DNA of 64,000 nucleotides from Sphingobacterium corticibacterium (GTDB lineage Bacteria > Bacteroidota > Bacteroidia > Sphingobacteriales > Sphingobacteriaceae), in the NCBI RefSeq assembly GCF_004208525.1, contig NZ_SGIT01000001.1, positions 1,674,001 through 1,738,000 on the forward strand. Direction: 5' to 3'. The notes below the pieces were generated by a model. The model was not told the origin of the DNA. It saw only the letters and a program-made list of their open reading frames with translations, and did not search any database. Numbering within the stretch: the first letter of the stretch is position 1; each line of letters begins with the position of its first letter. Of the stretch, positions 50,371-59,432 are shown piece by piece. The position numbers were made by a program, and so were the translations under genes.

Positions 50371-51519
50371 ATGAAAATCAAAAGTTTTCAATTGTATAAG
50401 GTTCCTCCGCGCTGGCTCTTTTTGAAAGTAGAGACAGATGAAGGTTTAGTAGGATGGGGAGAACCTGTCGTAGAGGGCAGAGCGGACACAGTGGCCGCAG
50501 CGGTATCTGAGCTCATCAGTATGATTGGCGACAAAAATATCTTGGAAATAGAAGACACTTGGAATTTAATGTACCGAGGAGGCTTTTACCGTGGCGGCCC
50601 AGTGCTCATGAGTGCTATCGCTGGAATTGATCAAGCACTATGGGATATAAAAGGAAAATTTTACAACACGCCTATTCATCAGCTTTTGGGGGGAAAATCC
50701 CGTGATAAAATAGAGGTATATTCTTGGGTCGGCGGTGACGAACCAGAAATTCTTTTAGACGAGGTTCAACGTGTGTATGATAAAGGATTTAAAACCATCA
50801 AAATAAATGGTACGGGGAAGCTTCGGTTTTTAGACACCTACCAAGAAGTAGATGCATTGCTCAATCGCCTAGGGACGCTACGTGACCATTTCGGTATGAC
50901 GCTAAATATCGCCATCGATTTTCATGGAAGAGTGCACTTACCCATGGCAAAAATACTGATGAAGGAACTCGAAGAATACCGCCCCATCTTTGTGGAAGAG
51001 CCATTGCTTTCAGAAAATCTTGATAGTATTGCCGAATTGAACAAACGCAGCAATATTCCTATCGCATTGGGTGAAAGGCTTTATTCCAGGTGGGATTTCA
51101 AACCTGTTTTTGAAAGGAAAATAGCAGACATTATACAGCCAGATCTATCCCATGCGGGAGGCATAACAGAATGCAAAAAAATAGCGAATATGGCGGAGGC
51201 TTATGACATCGCCTTAGCACCACATTGTCCTCTCGGACCTATAGCTCTTGCGGCCTGTTTACAACTAGACGCCAATGCATACAATGCGACCATACAGGAG
51301 CAAAGCTTGGGAATACATTATAACGAGACGAATGACCTACTGGATTACATCACAAATTCCTCCGTATTTGATTACGAAAATGGTCTCGTCAAAATACCAA
51401 CAGGCCCAGGTTTGGGCATAGAAGTTAATGAAGAATATGTTAAACAAATGGCGACGATTGGGCACAATTGGCATAATCCAATCTGGCGTCATGATGATAA
51501 TACGATTGCAGAATGGTAA
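50371..51519 (+). CDS. dgoD: D-galactonate dehydratase-like enzyme
   Basis: The 382-residue protein is close to DgoD of the enolase superfamily: opening VPPRWLFLKVETDEGLVGWG and EPVVEGRADTVAAAV, then metal ligands in AIDFHGRVH, VEEPLLSEN and LGERLYSRWDF, and HCPLGPIALAAC near the end. Length equals that of typical galactonate dehydratase. It makes 2-keto-3-deoxy-galactonate (or an epimer) from the aldonate. It overlaps the aldolase gene by seven bases, so they are coupled. Confidence 0.92.
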   Translation: MKIKSFQLYKVPPRWLFLKVETDEGLVGWGEPVVEGRADTVAAAVSELISMIGDKNILEIEDTWNLMYRGGFYRGGPVLMSAIAGIDQALWDIKGKFYNTPIHQLLGGKSRDKIEVYSWVGGDEPEILLDEVQRVYDKGFKTIKINGTGKLRFLDTYQEVDALLNRLGTLRDHFGMTLNIAIDFHGRVHLPMAKILMKELEEYRPIFVEEPLLSENLDSIAELNKRSNIPIALGERLYSRWDFKPVFERKIADIIQPDLSHAGGITECKKIANMAEAYDIALAPHCPLGPIALAACLQLDANAYNATIQEQSLGIHYNETNDLLDYITNSSVFDYENGLVKIPTGPGLGIEVNEEYVKQMATIGHNWHNPIWRHDDNTIAEW

Positions 51520-52274
51520 ATTTAAACAGATTTGAGGAAAAGTTAAATAACGGTGAGTTTGTAATAGGCCCGTTTTCAAAGACTTCTGACGCTTCCATGA
51601 TTGAGGCAATGGGCTATGCAGGTTTCGATTTTATAATTATCGATCTGGAACACGGCCCTAATAGTATTTTGAACGCACAGAACTTAGTCAGAGCAGCTGA
51701 AATTAGTCATACCTTTCCCATTATTAGAGTTGCGGAGCTTAATCCTTCTCATATTGGCAAGGCGCTTGACATTGGTGCAAAAGGCATACAAGTGCCCCAA
51801 ATAACCAATGCAGAAGAAGCTGCCCGCGCTATTTCGTACGCAAAGTTCGGACCTTTAGGAGAACGCGGCGTTTGTCGTTTTGTCCGGGCTGCCAATTTCT
51901 CGGACAAAGACCGCTTCGAATATTTTGAACAGGCTAATAAAAATTTCATTATCCTACAACTAGAAGGTACCGAAGCTATTAAGAATTTAGAAGAGATCAT
52001 TGAGGTTCCGGGTATCGATATTATTTTCATTGGCCCCTATGATTTATCCCAATCTCTCGGTGTTCCAGGCCAGGTCACACATGAAATCGTCATTGAAAAA
52101 ATGACAGAAATCATCCATAAGTGTCTTGAAAAAAATATTTTAGTAGGCATTTTTACAGACCAACTGGAAAGTGCGAGATATTGGAAGCAGGTAGGTGTAA
52201 AATATATTTCTTATTCTGTCGATGTCGGTATTATCCAAGAAGCCTCAAAAACTATTATTAATGCGATCCGTTAA
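51513..52274 (+). CDS. HpcH/HpaI-family class II aldolase
   Basis: The 253-residue protein has the HpaI barrel: SKTSDASMIEAMGYAGFDFI, IDLEHGPNS (metal site), GIQVPQITNAEEAARAISYA, the arginine in GERGVCRFVRA, and FIGPYDLSQSLGVPGQ with the second metal aspartate. It cleaves 2-keto-3-deoxy sugar acids into pyruvate and an aldehyde without phosphorylation. Its overlap with the dehydratase gene shows they act in sequence, so the pathway can run without a KDG kinase. Confidence 0.92.
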   Translation: MVNLNRFEEKLNNGEFVIGPFSKTSDASMIEAMGYAGFDFIIIDLEHGPNSILNAQNLVRAAEISHTFPIIRVAELNPSHIGKALDIGAKGIQVPQITNAEEAARAISYAKFGPLGERGVCRFVRAANFSDKDRFEYFEQANKNFIILQLEGTEAIKNLEEIIEVPGIDIIFIGPYDLSQSLGVPGQVTHEIVIEKMTEIIHKCLEKNILVGIFTDQLESARYWKQVGVKYISYSVDVGIIQEASKTIINAIR

Positions 52275-52344
52275 CACGCGATGCTACCTTAAAACATGGA
52301 GAAACGACAAATTTATCGAATAATTAATATACGTACGACAGCAT

Positions 52345-52983
52345 TTATTTCCGACATTTTATCAAATAGAAAGGGTAATTTTCGTTTACCGCTGTAACTT
52401 CGATCAATCCGTATTTACCGAATTCTTCCTGTACAGCTTGGCTATCATAAAAGAACATCTTTACGCCGCCATACATTTCAAAACGATCTTTGCCTATTTG
52501 TTTTCCCTGTCCGTAAGTTTGGGCCTGCTTTGTGATTGCTGTAAAAACCATATAGCCATTTTCGGTCAATTGATTATAGCAATCGCTTATCAGCTTTGCT
52601 CTTTCGTCACTATCCAATAAATGAATTAAAGCATAGCAAAAAATACCGGTATATTGGTTGTTATCAAACGGCATATCTGTCACAGAACCGTGGTGAATAA
52701 CCATATCTGTACCGTAATGTTTCCGCGCTAATGCAATTGCCGTTTTTGAAATTTCAATTCCGGTTACTTCCATTTCATTTTCTATGAAAAGCTGTGCGTT
52801 TCGTCCGTAACCGATACCGGGAATAAGTATATTCGTTATGCGTTTCTCTACAAAAAAATCTTTTGTAAGTATAGCGGATTGGGCAGGTCTAAAGCCCCAC
52901 ATCTCCTGTTTATCCCGAAATGCTCCTTCCCAAAATTCTGTCATTGTGTTCGTAACTTTCATCAAAGATAGGAAAGATTTCAT
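52345..52983 (-). CDS. Class I SAM-dependent methyltransferase (TPMT/tellurite-resistance-like)
   Basis: The frame is 212 residues; the domain begins at MTEFWEGAFRDKQEMWGF (ATG 52944), and the start at 52983 may be too early. The SAM site is LIPGIGYGRNAQLFIEN (motif I) with TGIEIS and VIHHGSVTDMPF. The WGF and GIGYGRNA spellings are those of small thiopurine- or tellurite-type methyltransferases. Neighbouring gene: a PPC-domain protein on the same strand, 43 bases away. Confidence 0.85.
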   Translation of the reverse strand: MKSFLSLMKVTNTMTEFWEGAFRDKQEMWGFRPAQSAILTKDFFVEKRITNILIPGIGYGRNAQLFIENEMEVTGIEISKTAIALARKHYGTDMVIHHGSVTDMPFDNNQYTGIFCYALIHLLDSDERAKLISDCYNQLTENGYMVFTAITKQAQTYGQGKQIGKDRFEMYGGVKMFFYDSQAVQEEFGKYGLIEVTAVNENYPFYLIKCRK

Positions 52984-53025
52984 TTATTGCAACCATGATG
53001 CAATACAGGAGGTGTGTAAAAAAAT

Positions 53026-53523
53026 TTAAAGGCCGCCTTCAAAATCATAAAAATTCAGCCCTATATCTTCATTTTTTATTTTTACCACTTTCGTATTAAT
53101 GGCGTTAATGAAAAATTCACCTGCGCCACGTATTTTTGCGTCAGAAAGGTGTCCGGCTAAGGCTGAATAATCGCTTTTGCCTAATGTCACGTGCAAATGT
53201 AGCATGATTTTCCCCTCAACTTCAGAAATATTACCCGAAAGGTTACTGATCTCCATTTGTTCCGTAAAGGTTTTATCGAGATATTCTTTTGTATCCGGGT
53301 CAAAAAAACGTAAAGTAGCTTCATTGGTAGCCCCTATTCCCGTAATTCCCCCGGCAACAATTTTCTGTGATGCCACGAAATCGGTTAATGTGTCCACAAT
53401 ACTACTCTTATCGTCGATACTTAGGATATAAGTTTGGTTTATTTTTCTGGCCGCCCAGTTTTTTCCTTTTAAATTTTGTGTGTCCATCACTCTCTTTCCT
53501 TTTACTGTTTTATTCGAAAACAA
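53026..53523 (-). CDS. PPC (DUF296) domain protein
   Basis: The frame is 165 residues; MDTQNLKG at 53487 is the more probable start. The PPC fold is seen in RKINQTYILSIDDKSSIVDT, GGITGIGATNEATLRFFDP, MLHLHVTLGKSDYSALAGHL and GAGEFFINAI; the HLHVTLG...GHL histidines form the conserved metal site. In bacteria the domain occurs alone, often as a trimer, with unknown function; in plants it is fused to AT-hook DNA-binding motifs. It precedes the methyltransferase gene. Confidence 0.88.
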   Translation of the reverse strand: MFSNKTVKGKRVMDTQNLKGKNWAARKINQTYILSIDDKSSIVDTLTDFVASQKIVAGGITGIGATNEATLRFFDPDTKEYLDKTFTEQMEISNLSGNISEVEGKIMLHLHVTLGKSDYSALAGHLSDAKIRGAGEFFINAINTKVVKIKNEDIGLNFYDFEGGL

Positions 53524-53555
53524 TAAAAGTTATGGTTTAGTTTTCAGATGTCACG

Positions 53556-53706
53556 CTAAAAGTTTACGAGAATTTTGGCCACGCGATCAATCAACAAGAG
53601 ATCGAATGGGCCAATAAAATCCTCACCTAAAACGTTCCCCGTCAAAAAAGCTGTCCGCCGAATAATATGAGAATCTAGCGTTTCGTATAATGCCTCGTTT
53701 TTTATA
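53556..53706 (-). pseudogene. C-terminal coding remnant
   Basis: After the stop of the MetE-like gene, another minus frame reads ALYETLDSHIIRRTAFLTGN, then GEDFIGPFDLLLIDRVAK, and ends at TAG (53556-53558). It reads as a real protein end with no start. The family is not identified. Confidence 0.35.
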
Positions 53707-54691
53707 GCACTTTAGAAGCCTCTACTAAGCGCTTCAATTTGGCATGAGTGACGTCAATGGGCACATGACCAAACCCACACTCGCTGGTTAAAATCAAACG
53801 ATCTGCAGGAAAATAATCCAACGCAGGCTTTAAACGCTCCCGTATTTCCTCGATAGTCTCTAACGCGTCACTGCGCTGATCTATCACACCTATTGCCAAA
53901 TCTCCTTTAAAATCCCATTCATCAAACAGTTCCAGCATATTATAGCTCAACGTACAATGTTCTAGCAAAAGCTCATCTACAGGAACGGCTTTAAATGCCT
54001 CTACCAGATCGGTATACTTCGTAAAATAAACTCGCTTTCTTCTAGGATTACCTCCACATACATGTAGGCCCACCCGCACTTTTTTAGGCAGTGATTCGAT
54101 CAGCTCGGCCAGGATCTCGGCTGCCCAAAGACTTTCTTCGGGAGATTCTGTCCACATGGGCTCATCAAACTGTACATGCTCACATCCCAAAGCGATGGCT
54201 TCCGCAATTTCATCTCTCAAAACATTTGCCCAAGCACGGCATAATGCCTGTGCATCAGGATAAAGATCTTTACGTTCGTTCACACTGAAACGATACAGCA
54301 CATGCGGCCCTGTTACGGTCAGTTTAACCTCTACTTCGTCGGGAGCAGCATCACGGGCGATTTTCCAATTGCGGGCAATATCAAAGCGCGGATTCTTAAG
54401 CTCTCCAATCACTCTGGGACACTCAATTCCAAAACCAGCCGTACCAAAAGAAACCTTAGGCATATCCTCGAAAGTAATACCATCAATACGTTTTTGATAG
54501 AAATAATACATATTCTCCCGATATCCTTCACCATCGGTGATCGTATCCAAGCCCAAACTAGCCTGATCTTTTGCCGCCCACTTAATGTAATCATCCACTT
54601 CATCCCGATTCATCACCGGCCGTTTCATCGTATCCTCCAATTTTTCTGGACGGGGATAACTACCTACAACTGTATTACGAAATCCTGACAT
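53702..54691 (-). CDS. MetE-like cobalamin-independent methyltransferase (C-terminal-domain type)
   Basis: From ATG 54691 (MSGFRNTVVGSYPRP) the product is about 329 residues; a start at 54769 would overlap the epimerase gene. It is a single barrel resembling the C-terminal half of MetE. Zinc ligands are the His and Cys of GLHVCGG, the Glu of DELLLEHC and the Cys of LTSECGFGH. The QFDEPMW segment is the homocysteine/methyl-donor site. Stand-alone proteins of this kind use various thiols or methyl donors. It is 50 bases after the epimerase gene and under the Lrp regulator's divergent region. Confidence 0.9.
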   Translation of the reverse strand: MSGFRNTVVGSYPRPEKLEDTMKRPVMNRDEVDDYIKWAAKDQASLGLDTITDGEGYRENMYYFYQKRIDGITFEDMPKVSFGTAGFGIECPRVIGELKNPRFDIARNWKIARDAAPDEVEVKLTVTGPHVLYRFSVNERKDLYPDAQALCRAWANVLRDEIAEAIALGCEHVQFDEPMWTESPEESLWAAEILAELIESLPKKVRVGLHVCGGNPRRKRVYFTKYTDLVEAFKAVPVDELLLEHCTLSYNMLELFDEWDFKGDLAIGVIDQRSDALETIEEIRERLKPALDYFPADRLILTSECGFGHVPIDVTHAKLKRLVEASKVL

Positions 54692-54741
54692 ATATCTTAC
54701 TTTTAATATCGCACTTAATTGGCAATAAATATAGAACTTTT

Positions 54742-55755
54742 TTAATAACTGATCTGCAGCTGTCTGCAACGGGCTTCCTCAATTTGTGTTCTTACACCAT
54801 CCTCCAGTGACCGGGGAATAAACTCAATTTCTTGTTCCAAACGCGAGCTGTCACAACGATCTATTAGCGCCGTACGCGATACATTTTCGTCAAATTCGTA
54901 CTGTGCATCCGGAACTATATGTTTAACCGTCAGCATCAGTTCCTCGGCCGTTACGGAATGTCCTCCATTGTTGTAAGCGAAATGGTTGAGTTTCGGCTTT
55001 AAAGAAAGCCGGACAAACTGCTCGGCCACATCATCAACATAAATCCAGCAGTCGCGGGCATTTTTCGAGAACGGTAATTTAACCGGCTGACCAAGTGCTG
55101 GATTTGTGGCGAACTCACATGCCCAGAGAACCGATCCACGCATCCGTCCATCCCCATATACCACCGGTGGGCGCATAGCGGCAATGCTCACCCCCTTGGT
55201 TTTGATATACTTTTGCGCCGTGAACTCATTGAGCATCTTCATGACGCCGTAGGTATAAAAATGATCATCAAGGGAACAGAAGTCATCCTCCCTCACGGCA
55301 TAATCTTCGTCGCCATATGCGCTGTGCTTCGCCCCATAAATAGTTTCACTGCTGGCAAATACAAGGCGTGTCAGTTTGTGATCGACCGTCATATCAAACA
55401 TATTAATCATACCTTGGATATTGACGGCAGCTCCACGAGACTGATCGGCTTCTACTTCCGCACTCATTAGATAAGCCAAATGAATAACATGTGTAATATC
55501 AGGGAATTTAAGAAACACCTCATTAACCTGGTCTCTGTTTGAAACATCGAGGTGTATAAATGAAGTTTGATCTATTTGCTCCTGAAGTTCGGCTAGCTTA
55601 AGCGGATCCTCCCGATATTTTAAAAGAGCGATCTGTTTTGTCCACGCGATATTCAAATTCAAATCGGCAACGACTACCGGTATTTTACGCTCCCATAGGT
55701 TAACCACCACACGTGCTCCAATAAATCCGGTACCTCCCGTAACTAAAAATTTCAT
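54742..55755 (-). CDS. NAD-dependent epimerase/dehydratase (extended SDR)
   Basis: The 337-residue protein has VTGGTGFIGARVVVNLWER at the start (GxxGxxG), ASSETIYG with the catalytic serine or threonine, YTYGVMK (YxxxK), and RPPVVYGDGRM. It acts on an NDP-sugar or a related sugar or steroid-like substrate. It is the first gene of a leftward pair with the MetE-like enzyme; the pair is an odd combination and suggests an unassigned pathway. Confidence 0.88.
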   Translation of the reverse strand: MKFLVTGGTGFIGARVVVNLWERKIPVVVADLNLNIAWTKQIALLKYREDPLKLAELQEQIDQTSFIHLDVSNRDQVNEVFLKFPDITHVIHLAYLMSAEVEADQSRGAAVNIQGMINMFDMTVDHKLTRLVFASSETIYGAKHSAYGDEDYAVREDDFCSLDDHFYTYGVMKMLNEFTAQKYIKTKGVSIAAMRPPVVYGDGRMRGSVLWACEFATNPALGQPVKLPFSKNARDCWIYVDDVAEQFVRLSLKPKLNHFAYNNGGHSVTAEELMLTVKHIVPDAQYEFDENVSRTALIDRCDSSRLEQEIEFIPRSLEDGVRTQIEEARCRQLQISY

Positions 55756-55927
55756 AAAATAATCACTGTATTTATGCTGAACAGTTCCGTAAAATTAGAT
55801 AATTTTTTTCATCAGTTTTACGCTACGCAAAGTTAATTCGTACGCATTAATAACCATAAATTTTTAAATAATTAGAGGATATCACTTTTTAAATAAAATA
55901 TTTTAGCACAATTAACTTTTTGTTATC

Positions 55928-55935
55928 TAAATTTG
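55928..55935 (+). promoter_or_regulatory. -7 box of the Lrp gene
   Basis: TAAATTTG lies 23 bases before ATG 55959, and so supports that start over the upstream TTG at 55920. Confidence 0.45.
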
Positions 55936-55958
55936 CCCTCACAAAAGAGTTTTATGCT

Positions 55959-56420
55959 ATGGAAGAACTTGATAAGACGGATTTATTACTATTGAAAATA
56001 TTGGGAAATGATTCTAATCATACGATTAAAGAATTGGCTAAACAGGTAAATTTGTCGCCAACACCGGTATTACAACGGGTAAGAAGATTGGAGAATGAAG
56101 GATATATTAAAAAGTACATTGCTTTACTCAATCCTGAAAAATTCAGCCAAGGTTTTATTGTTTTTTGTAATATCAAATTGAAACAGCATGATCGCAAGAT
56201 TGGACATCGTTTTGTAGCGGACATTATGAAGATCGATGAGGTGGTAGAATGCTACAATATTTCCGGCGACTACGATTTTATCTTGAAAGTCTTTGCTAAG
56301 GATATGAAACATTATCAGGAATTTGTTTTTAACAAGTTAGGTACCGTCGAAAGTATTGGAAGTACACATAGCACTTTTGTGATGGCAGAAATCAAGAATT
56401 CACACAATATTAGTTTTTGA
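55959..56420 (+). CDS. Lrp/AsnC-family regulator
   Basis: From ATG 55959 the product is about 153 residues: an N-terminal helix-turn-helix (MEELDKTDLLLLKILGNDS, HTIKELAKQVNLSPTPVLQR) and the RAM ligand domain (FCNIKLKQHDRKIGHRF, EVVECYNISGDYDFILKVFA). The VVECYNISGDYDFIL motif is the standard Lrp ligand site. It is divergent from the epimerase and MetE-like genes, which it likely controls in response to an amino acid such as methionine. Confidence 0.92.
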   Translation: MEELDKTDLLLLKILGNDSNHTIKELAKQVNLSPTPVLQRVRRLENEGYIKKYIALLNPEKFSQGFIVFCNIKLKQHDRKIGHRFVADIMKIDEVVECYNISGDYDFILKVFAKDMKHYQEFVFNKLGTVESIGSTHSTFVMAEIKNSHNISF

Positions 56421-56504
56421 GCCATTATACTCCGGAGACGGCAATCTAAGATCGATTGTTAAAGCTTGAGGCATTTTCGTAATGAAATATAGTTTTATAG
56501 CAGG

Positions 56505-57413
56505 TCAGAAACGCTCGTCCACAAGCTCTTTATTGACGATAGCACCCGTAACGTTTCCAGAAGCGACAGCATTTGCCACCGAGCGCATCATAGCGGCGTT
56601 GTCGCCGCAAGCAAAAATGCCTTCAACCGTGGTTTTCTGCATAGTATCGACTTGGATATAACCATGTTCCGTGAACGCACAGCCCAAAGCTGCAGGAAGA
56701 GCTGAATGTTGCTCGAAAGGCAAAGCAGCGTATACCGCTGTAAAAGCCTCACGGCTGCCATCAGCAAAAACAACCTCTTTAACATAACCATCCTCGTGGG
56801 TGATCTCCATAACCTCCTTCTCGGTAATACCTATACCGTTTGCCTTCAACTTTTCGGCAGCTGGAAAATCAAACTCAACCCTGCCGTTTGTAAGAAGTGT
56901 AAGGTCGTCCGTCAGGTTGTTAACCAACGTTGCTAGGTGGTAGGCTTTCGCGCCGTTGGCGAGAATAGCTGTTTTTTCGTTACGATATTCGTAACCATGA
57001 CAGTATGGACAGTGAATGACGGATATGCCCCAACATTCCGAAAAACCGGGAATATCAGGCATAATATCTTTTATACCGGTGGCAAATATGAGCTTTTGCC
57101 CGCTGAATGTCTCCCCATTACGGGTCGTCACGGTAAAACCGTGGTCTGTTTTCTCAGCACTGATCGCAAGACCATTGTGGAACTTTATGGTGTCGTATTT
57201 CATAAGTCCACCTCTAGCTTCTGCGATAATCTGGCCAGGTGTCTGCCCGTCGTGTGTCAAGAAGTTTTGTGAATGTGGGGTCTGCCGGTTGCAAGGCAGT
57301 CCGCTGTCAATAACCAATACTGAGCGTAAAGAACGACCCAAAGACATCGCTGCAGAGAGGCCGGCGTAACTACCGCCGATAATGATGACTTCAAAGTTTG
57401 TTTGCTTTCCCAT
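56505..57413 (-). CDS. NAD(P)/FAD-dependent oxidoreductase, thioredoxin-reductase-like
   Basis: The 302-residue flavoprotein has the FAD GGSYAGLSAAMSLGRSL motif, a second Rossmann-like TAILANGAKAYHLAT and the FAD-closing FACGDNAAMMRSVANAVASG. The redox position of true thioredoxin reductase (CATC) reads CPYCHGYE, which keeps a CxxC pair. PCNRQTPHSQNFLTHDG is typical of the Bacteroidota subgroup. It is cytoplasmic and monocistronic; the substrate may be a thioredoxin-like protein such as the small ones in this window, but nothing links them directly. Confidence 0.88.
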   Translation of the reverse strand: MGKQTNFEVIIIGGSYAGLSAAMSLGRSLRSVLVIDSGLPCNRQTPHSQNFLTHDGQTPGQIIAEARGGLMKYDTIKFHNGLAISAEKTDHGFTVTTRNGETFSGQKLIFATGIKDIMPDIPGFSECWGISVIHCPYCHGYEYRNEKTAILANGAKAYHLATLVNNLTDDLTLLTNGRVEFDFPAAEKLKANGIGITEKEVMEITHEDGYVKEVVFADGSREAFTAVYAALPFEQHSALPAALGCAFTEHGYIQVDTMQKTTVEGIFACGDNAAMMRSVANAVASGNVTGAIVNKELVDERF

Positions 57414-57617
57414 AGTGTATCTCCATTAAATCTGCCACTAAGTCAATTTACCAGATGAACAATTTAAAGTTAATACACTTTTTGGGGCTCTGAAAATGGA
57501 GAATCACTTTTATGTTTTTTATGACAGCCAAAAGAGAAACTGTTATGAAGACGGAACTATCCTTCAAAAAGATTGTTATAAAACTATTGGTATAGCAAAA
57601 TAAAATATAACAGTCAT

Positions 57618-58985
57618 ATGAAACAGAAGAACATACGGCAAGTAAAACAGATAATAGCACTTTTGCCCATTACTATGCTTATCATCTCCTGCGGTGGATC
57701 CGGCAACGGCGCCTCAGACAGCAAAGACACATTAACAAAAAATAGTGATACGAGTTCTATTACGGCAGAATATGGTGCTGAAATCGACTTAAAAGCACCC
57801 TTTGATACTCCCTCGCAGAACAAGTTTGCAAAAGTAATTGGCTGGAAAGATAACCGTATGCCAATGGCACCGTCAGGATATAAGGTTGTTGCTTTTGCCG
57901 GTGACCTTAATAGTCCACGAAACATCTACGTGGCGGAGAATGGTGATATTTTTGTTGCGCAGTCACGCACAGAGAAAGAAAAAGAAGATCCCGAAAAGGA
58001 AAACTCACGCAATCTTTTCCGCGATAAAAGTCCCAATGAAATACTGCGCTTTCGAGACGACGATAACGACGGTGTAGCCGAAAAAAAAGATATTGTTTTA
58101 AGTGGTCTGTCGCAGCCTTATGGCATGCTGATCATTGGCAATTATTTTTATGTAGCAAACACCGATGCGTTAACACGCTTCCCCTATGATCCTTCTCGTG
58201 GGCACGTTACAAACAAGCCCGAAAAGATTCTCTCCCTACCGGCCGGAGGCTACAATAATCACTGGACTCGTAACTTAAGTACAAATGACGATCAATCAAA
58301 GATATATATATCCGTCGGTTCGGGCAGCAACGTTGGAGAGAATGGGATGGACAAAGAGGTCGGCAGAGCAATGATTTTAGAGATCAATCCTGATGGTTCG
58401 GATAAGAAAATATATGCTGCAGGTCTCCGAAACCCTGTAGGTATGGACTGGGAACCGACCACGCGTCAATTGTGGACTGCTGTCAATGAACGGGATGAAC
58501 TTGGTGATGAGATTGTTCCCGATTATATTACCGCCGTAAAATCGGGCGGTTGGTATGGATGGCCCTATACCTACTGGGGGAAGCATGTCGACCCGCGATG
58601 GAGTACAGAACATCCTGAAAGCCTAGGTGTGGCTCCAGATTCATTAACTGCAAAATCGCTTACACCCAACTATGCACTTGGTTCGCATACTGCTTCACTA
58701 GGTTTAGCATTTAGTAGAACGTCTGCTTTCGAAGCGGGAGCATATATAGGCCAACATGGGTCTTGGAACCGGTCGCATCTCGTCGGGTATAAAGTAGTTT
58801 TCGTACCGTTCGAGCATGGAAAACCTATCGGTAAACCGCAGGATTTCCTAACTGGCTTTGTTGCTGACGAAAAAAAGTCGGAGGTCTATGGACGCCCTGT
58901 AGCTGTTGTCTTTACTTCGCATTATATGCTTGTTACGGATGACGCCGCCAATGTTATTTGGGCTGTAATACCGGAAAACAAATAA
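57618..58985 (+). CDS. PQQ-dependent sugar dehydrogenase-like lipoprotein
   Basis: The 455-residue protein has a lipoprotein signal (ITMLIISCGGSGNGA) and a six-bladed propeller of the sGDH/L-sorbosone dehydrogenase family. Recognisable blocks are NSPRNIYVAENGDIFVAQSR, SVGSGSNVGENGMD, YAAGLRNPVGMDWEP, TAVNERDELGDEIVPDYIT and GQHGSWNRSHLVGYKV, containing the calcium and PQQ-site residues. It would oxidise sugars or polyols at the envelope. Bacteroidota often lack PQQ synthesis, so cofactor use is uncertain. Confidence 0.88.
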   Translation: MKQKNIRQVKQIIALLPITMLIISCGGSGNGASDSKDTLTKNSDTSSITAEYGAEIDLKAPFDTPSQNKFAKVIGWKDNRMPMAPSGYKVVAFAGDLNSPRNIYVAENGDIFVAQSRTEKEKEDPEKENSRNLFRDKSPNEILRFRDDDNDGVAEKKDIVLSGLSQPYGMLIIGNYFYVANTDALTRFPYDPSRGHVTNKPEKILSLPAGGYNNHWTRNLSTNDDQSKIYISVGSGSNVGENGMDKEVGRAMILEINPDGSDKKIYAAGLRNPVGMDWEPTTRQLWTAVNERDELGDEIVPDYITAVKSGGWYGWPYTYWGKHVDPRWSTEHPESLGVAPDSLTAKSLTPNYALGSHTASLGLAFSRTSAFEAGAYIGQHGSWNRSHLVGYKVVFVPFEHGKPIGKPQDFLTGFVADEKKSEVYGRPVAVVFTSHYMLVTDDAANVIWAVIPENK

Positions 58986-59138
58986 GAATGTAATGTATTT
59001 TCGTTAATTTTGTAAAAAAATCAGTACCTGGGACTGAGGCGTAAATAATCTTGGGTGTAACTTGATGATTATCTTCGATGAGCTCGCAAGTTTGGTTATT
59101 TGCCCAGGCTCTTATCAGCGACAAGAAAGAAAAAATAA

Positions 59139-59432
59139 ATGAAATATTTATTATCGGCACTTTGCTTTATTGGTTTTATGTCTTGTAACAATGGGCAAAG
59201 CGAGCAAGCATTGGAACAACTGGATAAAAAATCAGCCCGAGAAGTCACGTTAAAAACGGTGACTAAAGGAGATTCTGTATTACATATCACCACGCAGCAT
59301 ATCTGGTACAATGGCGAGCAAATTACCTCGAAGAGCGATACCATTTTGACCGCTATAGCACCAGGTACTTGGAATACCACGGATTCATCTGCCACCTTGA
59401 GCAAGGTACCTATCTATGTAACTGTACAATAA
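59139..59432 (+). CDS. Small lipoprotein, first gene of the GspS-like operon
   Basis: The 97-residue protein has a lipoprotein signal (MKYLLSALCFIGFMSCNNG). The mature part is polar with strands VTLKTVTKGDSVLHITTQH and APGTWNTTDSSATLSKVPI. I do not know the family. Its TAA overlaps the next ATG (TAATG), so the genes are coupled. A promoter with TAATTTTG near 59000 may serve the operon. Confidence 0.7.
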   Translation: MKYLLSALCFIGFMSCNNGQSEQALEQLDKKSAREVTLKTVTKGDSVLHITTQHIWYNGEQITSKSDTILTAIAPGTWNTTDSSATLSKVPIYVTVQ

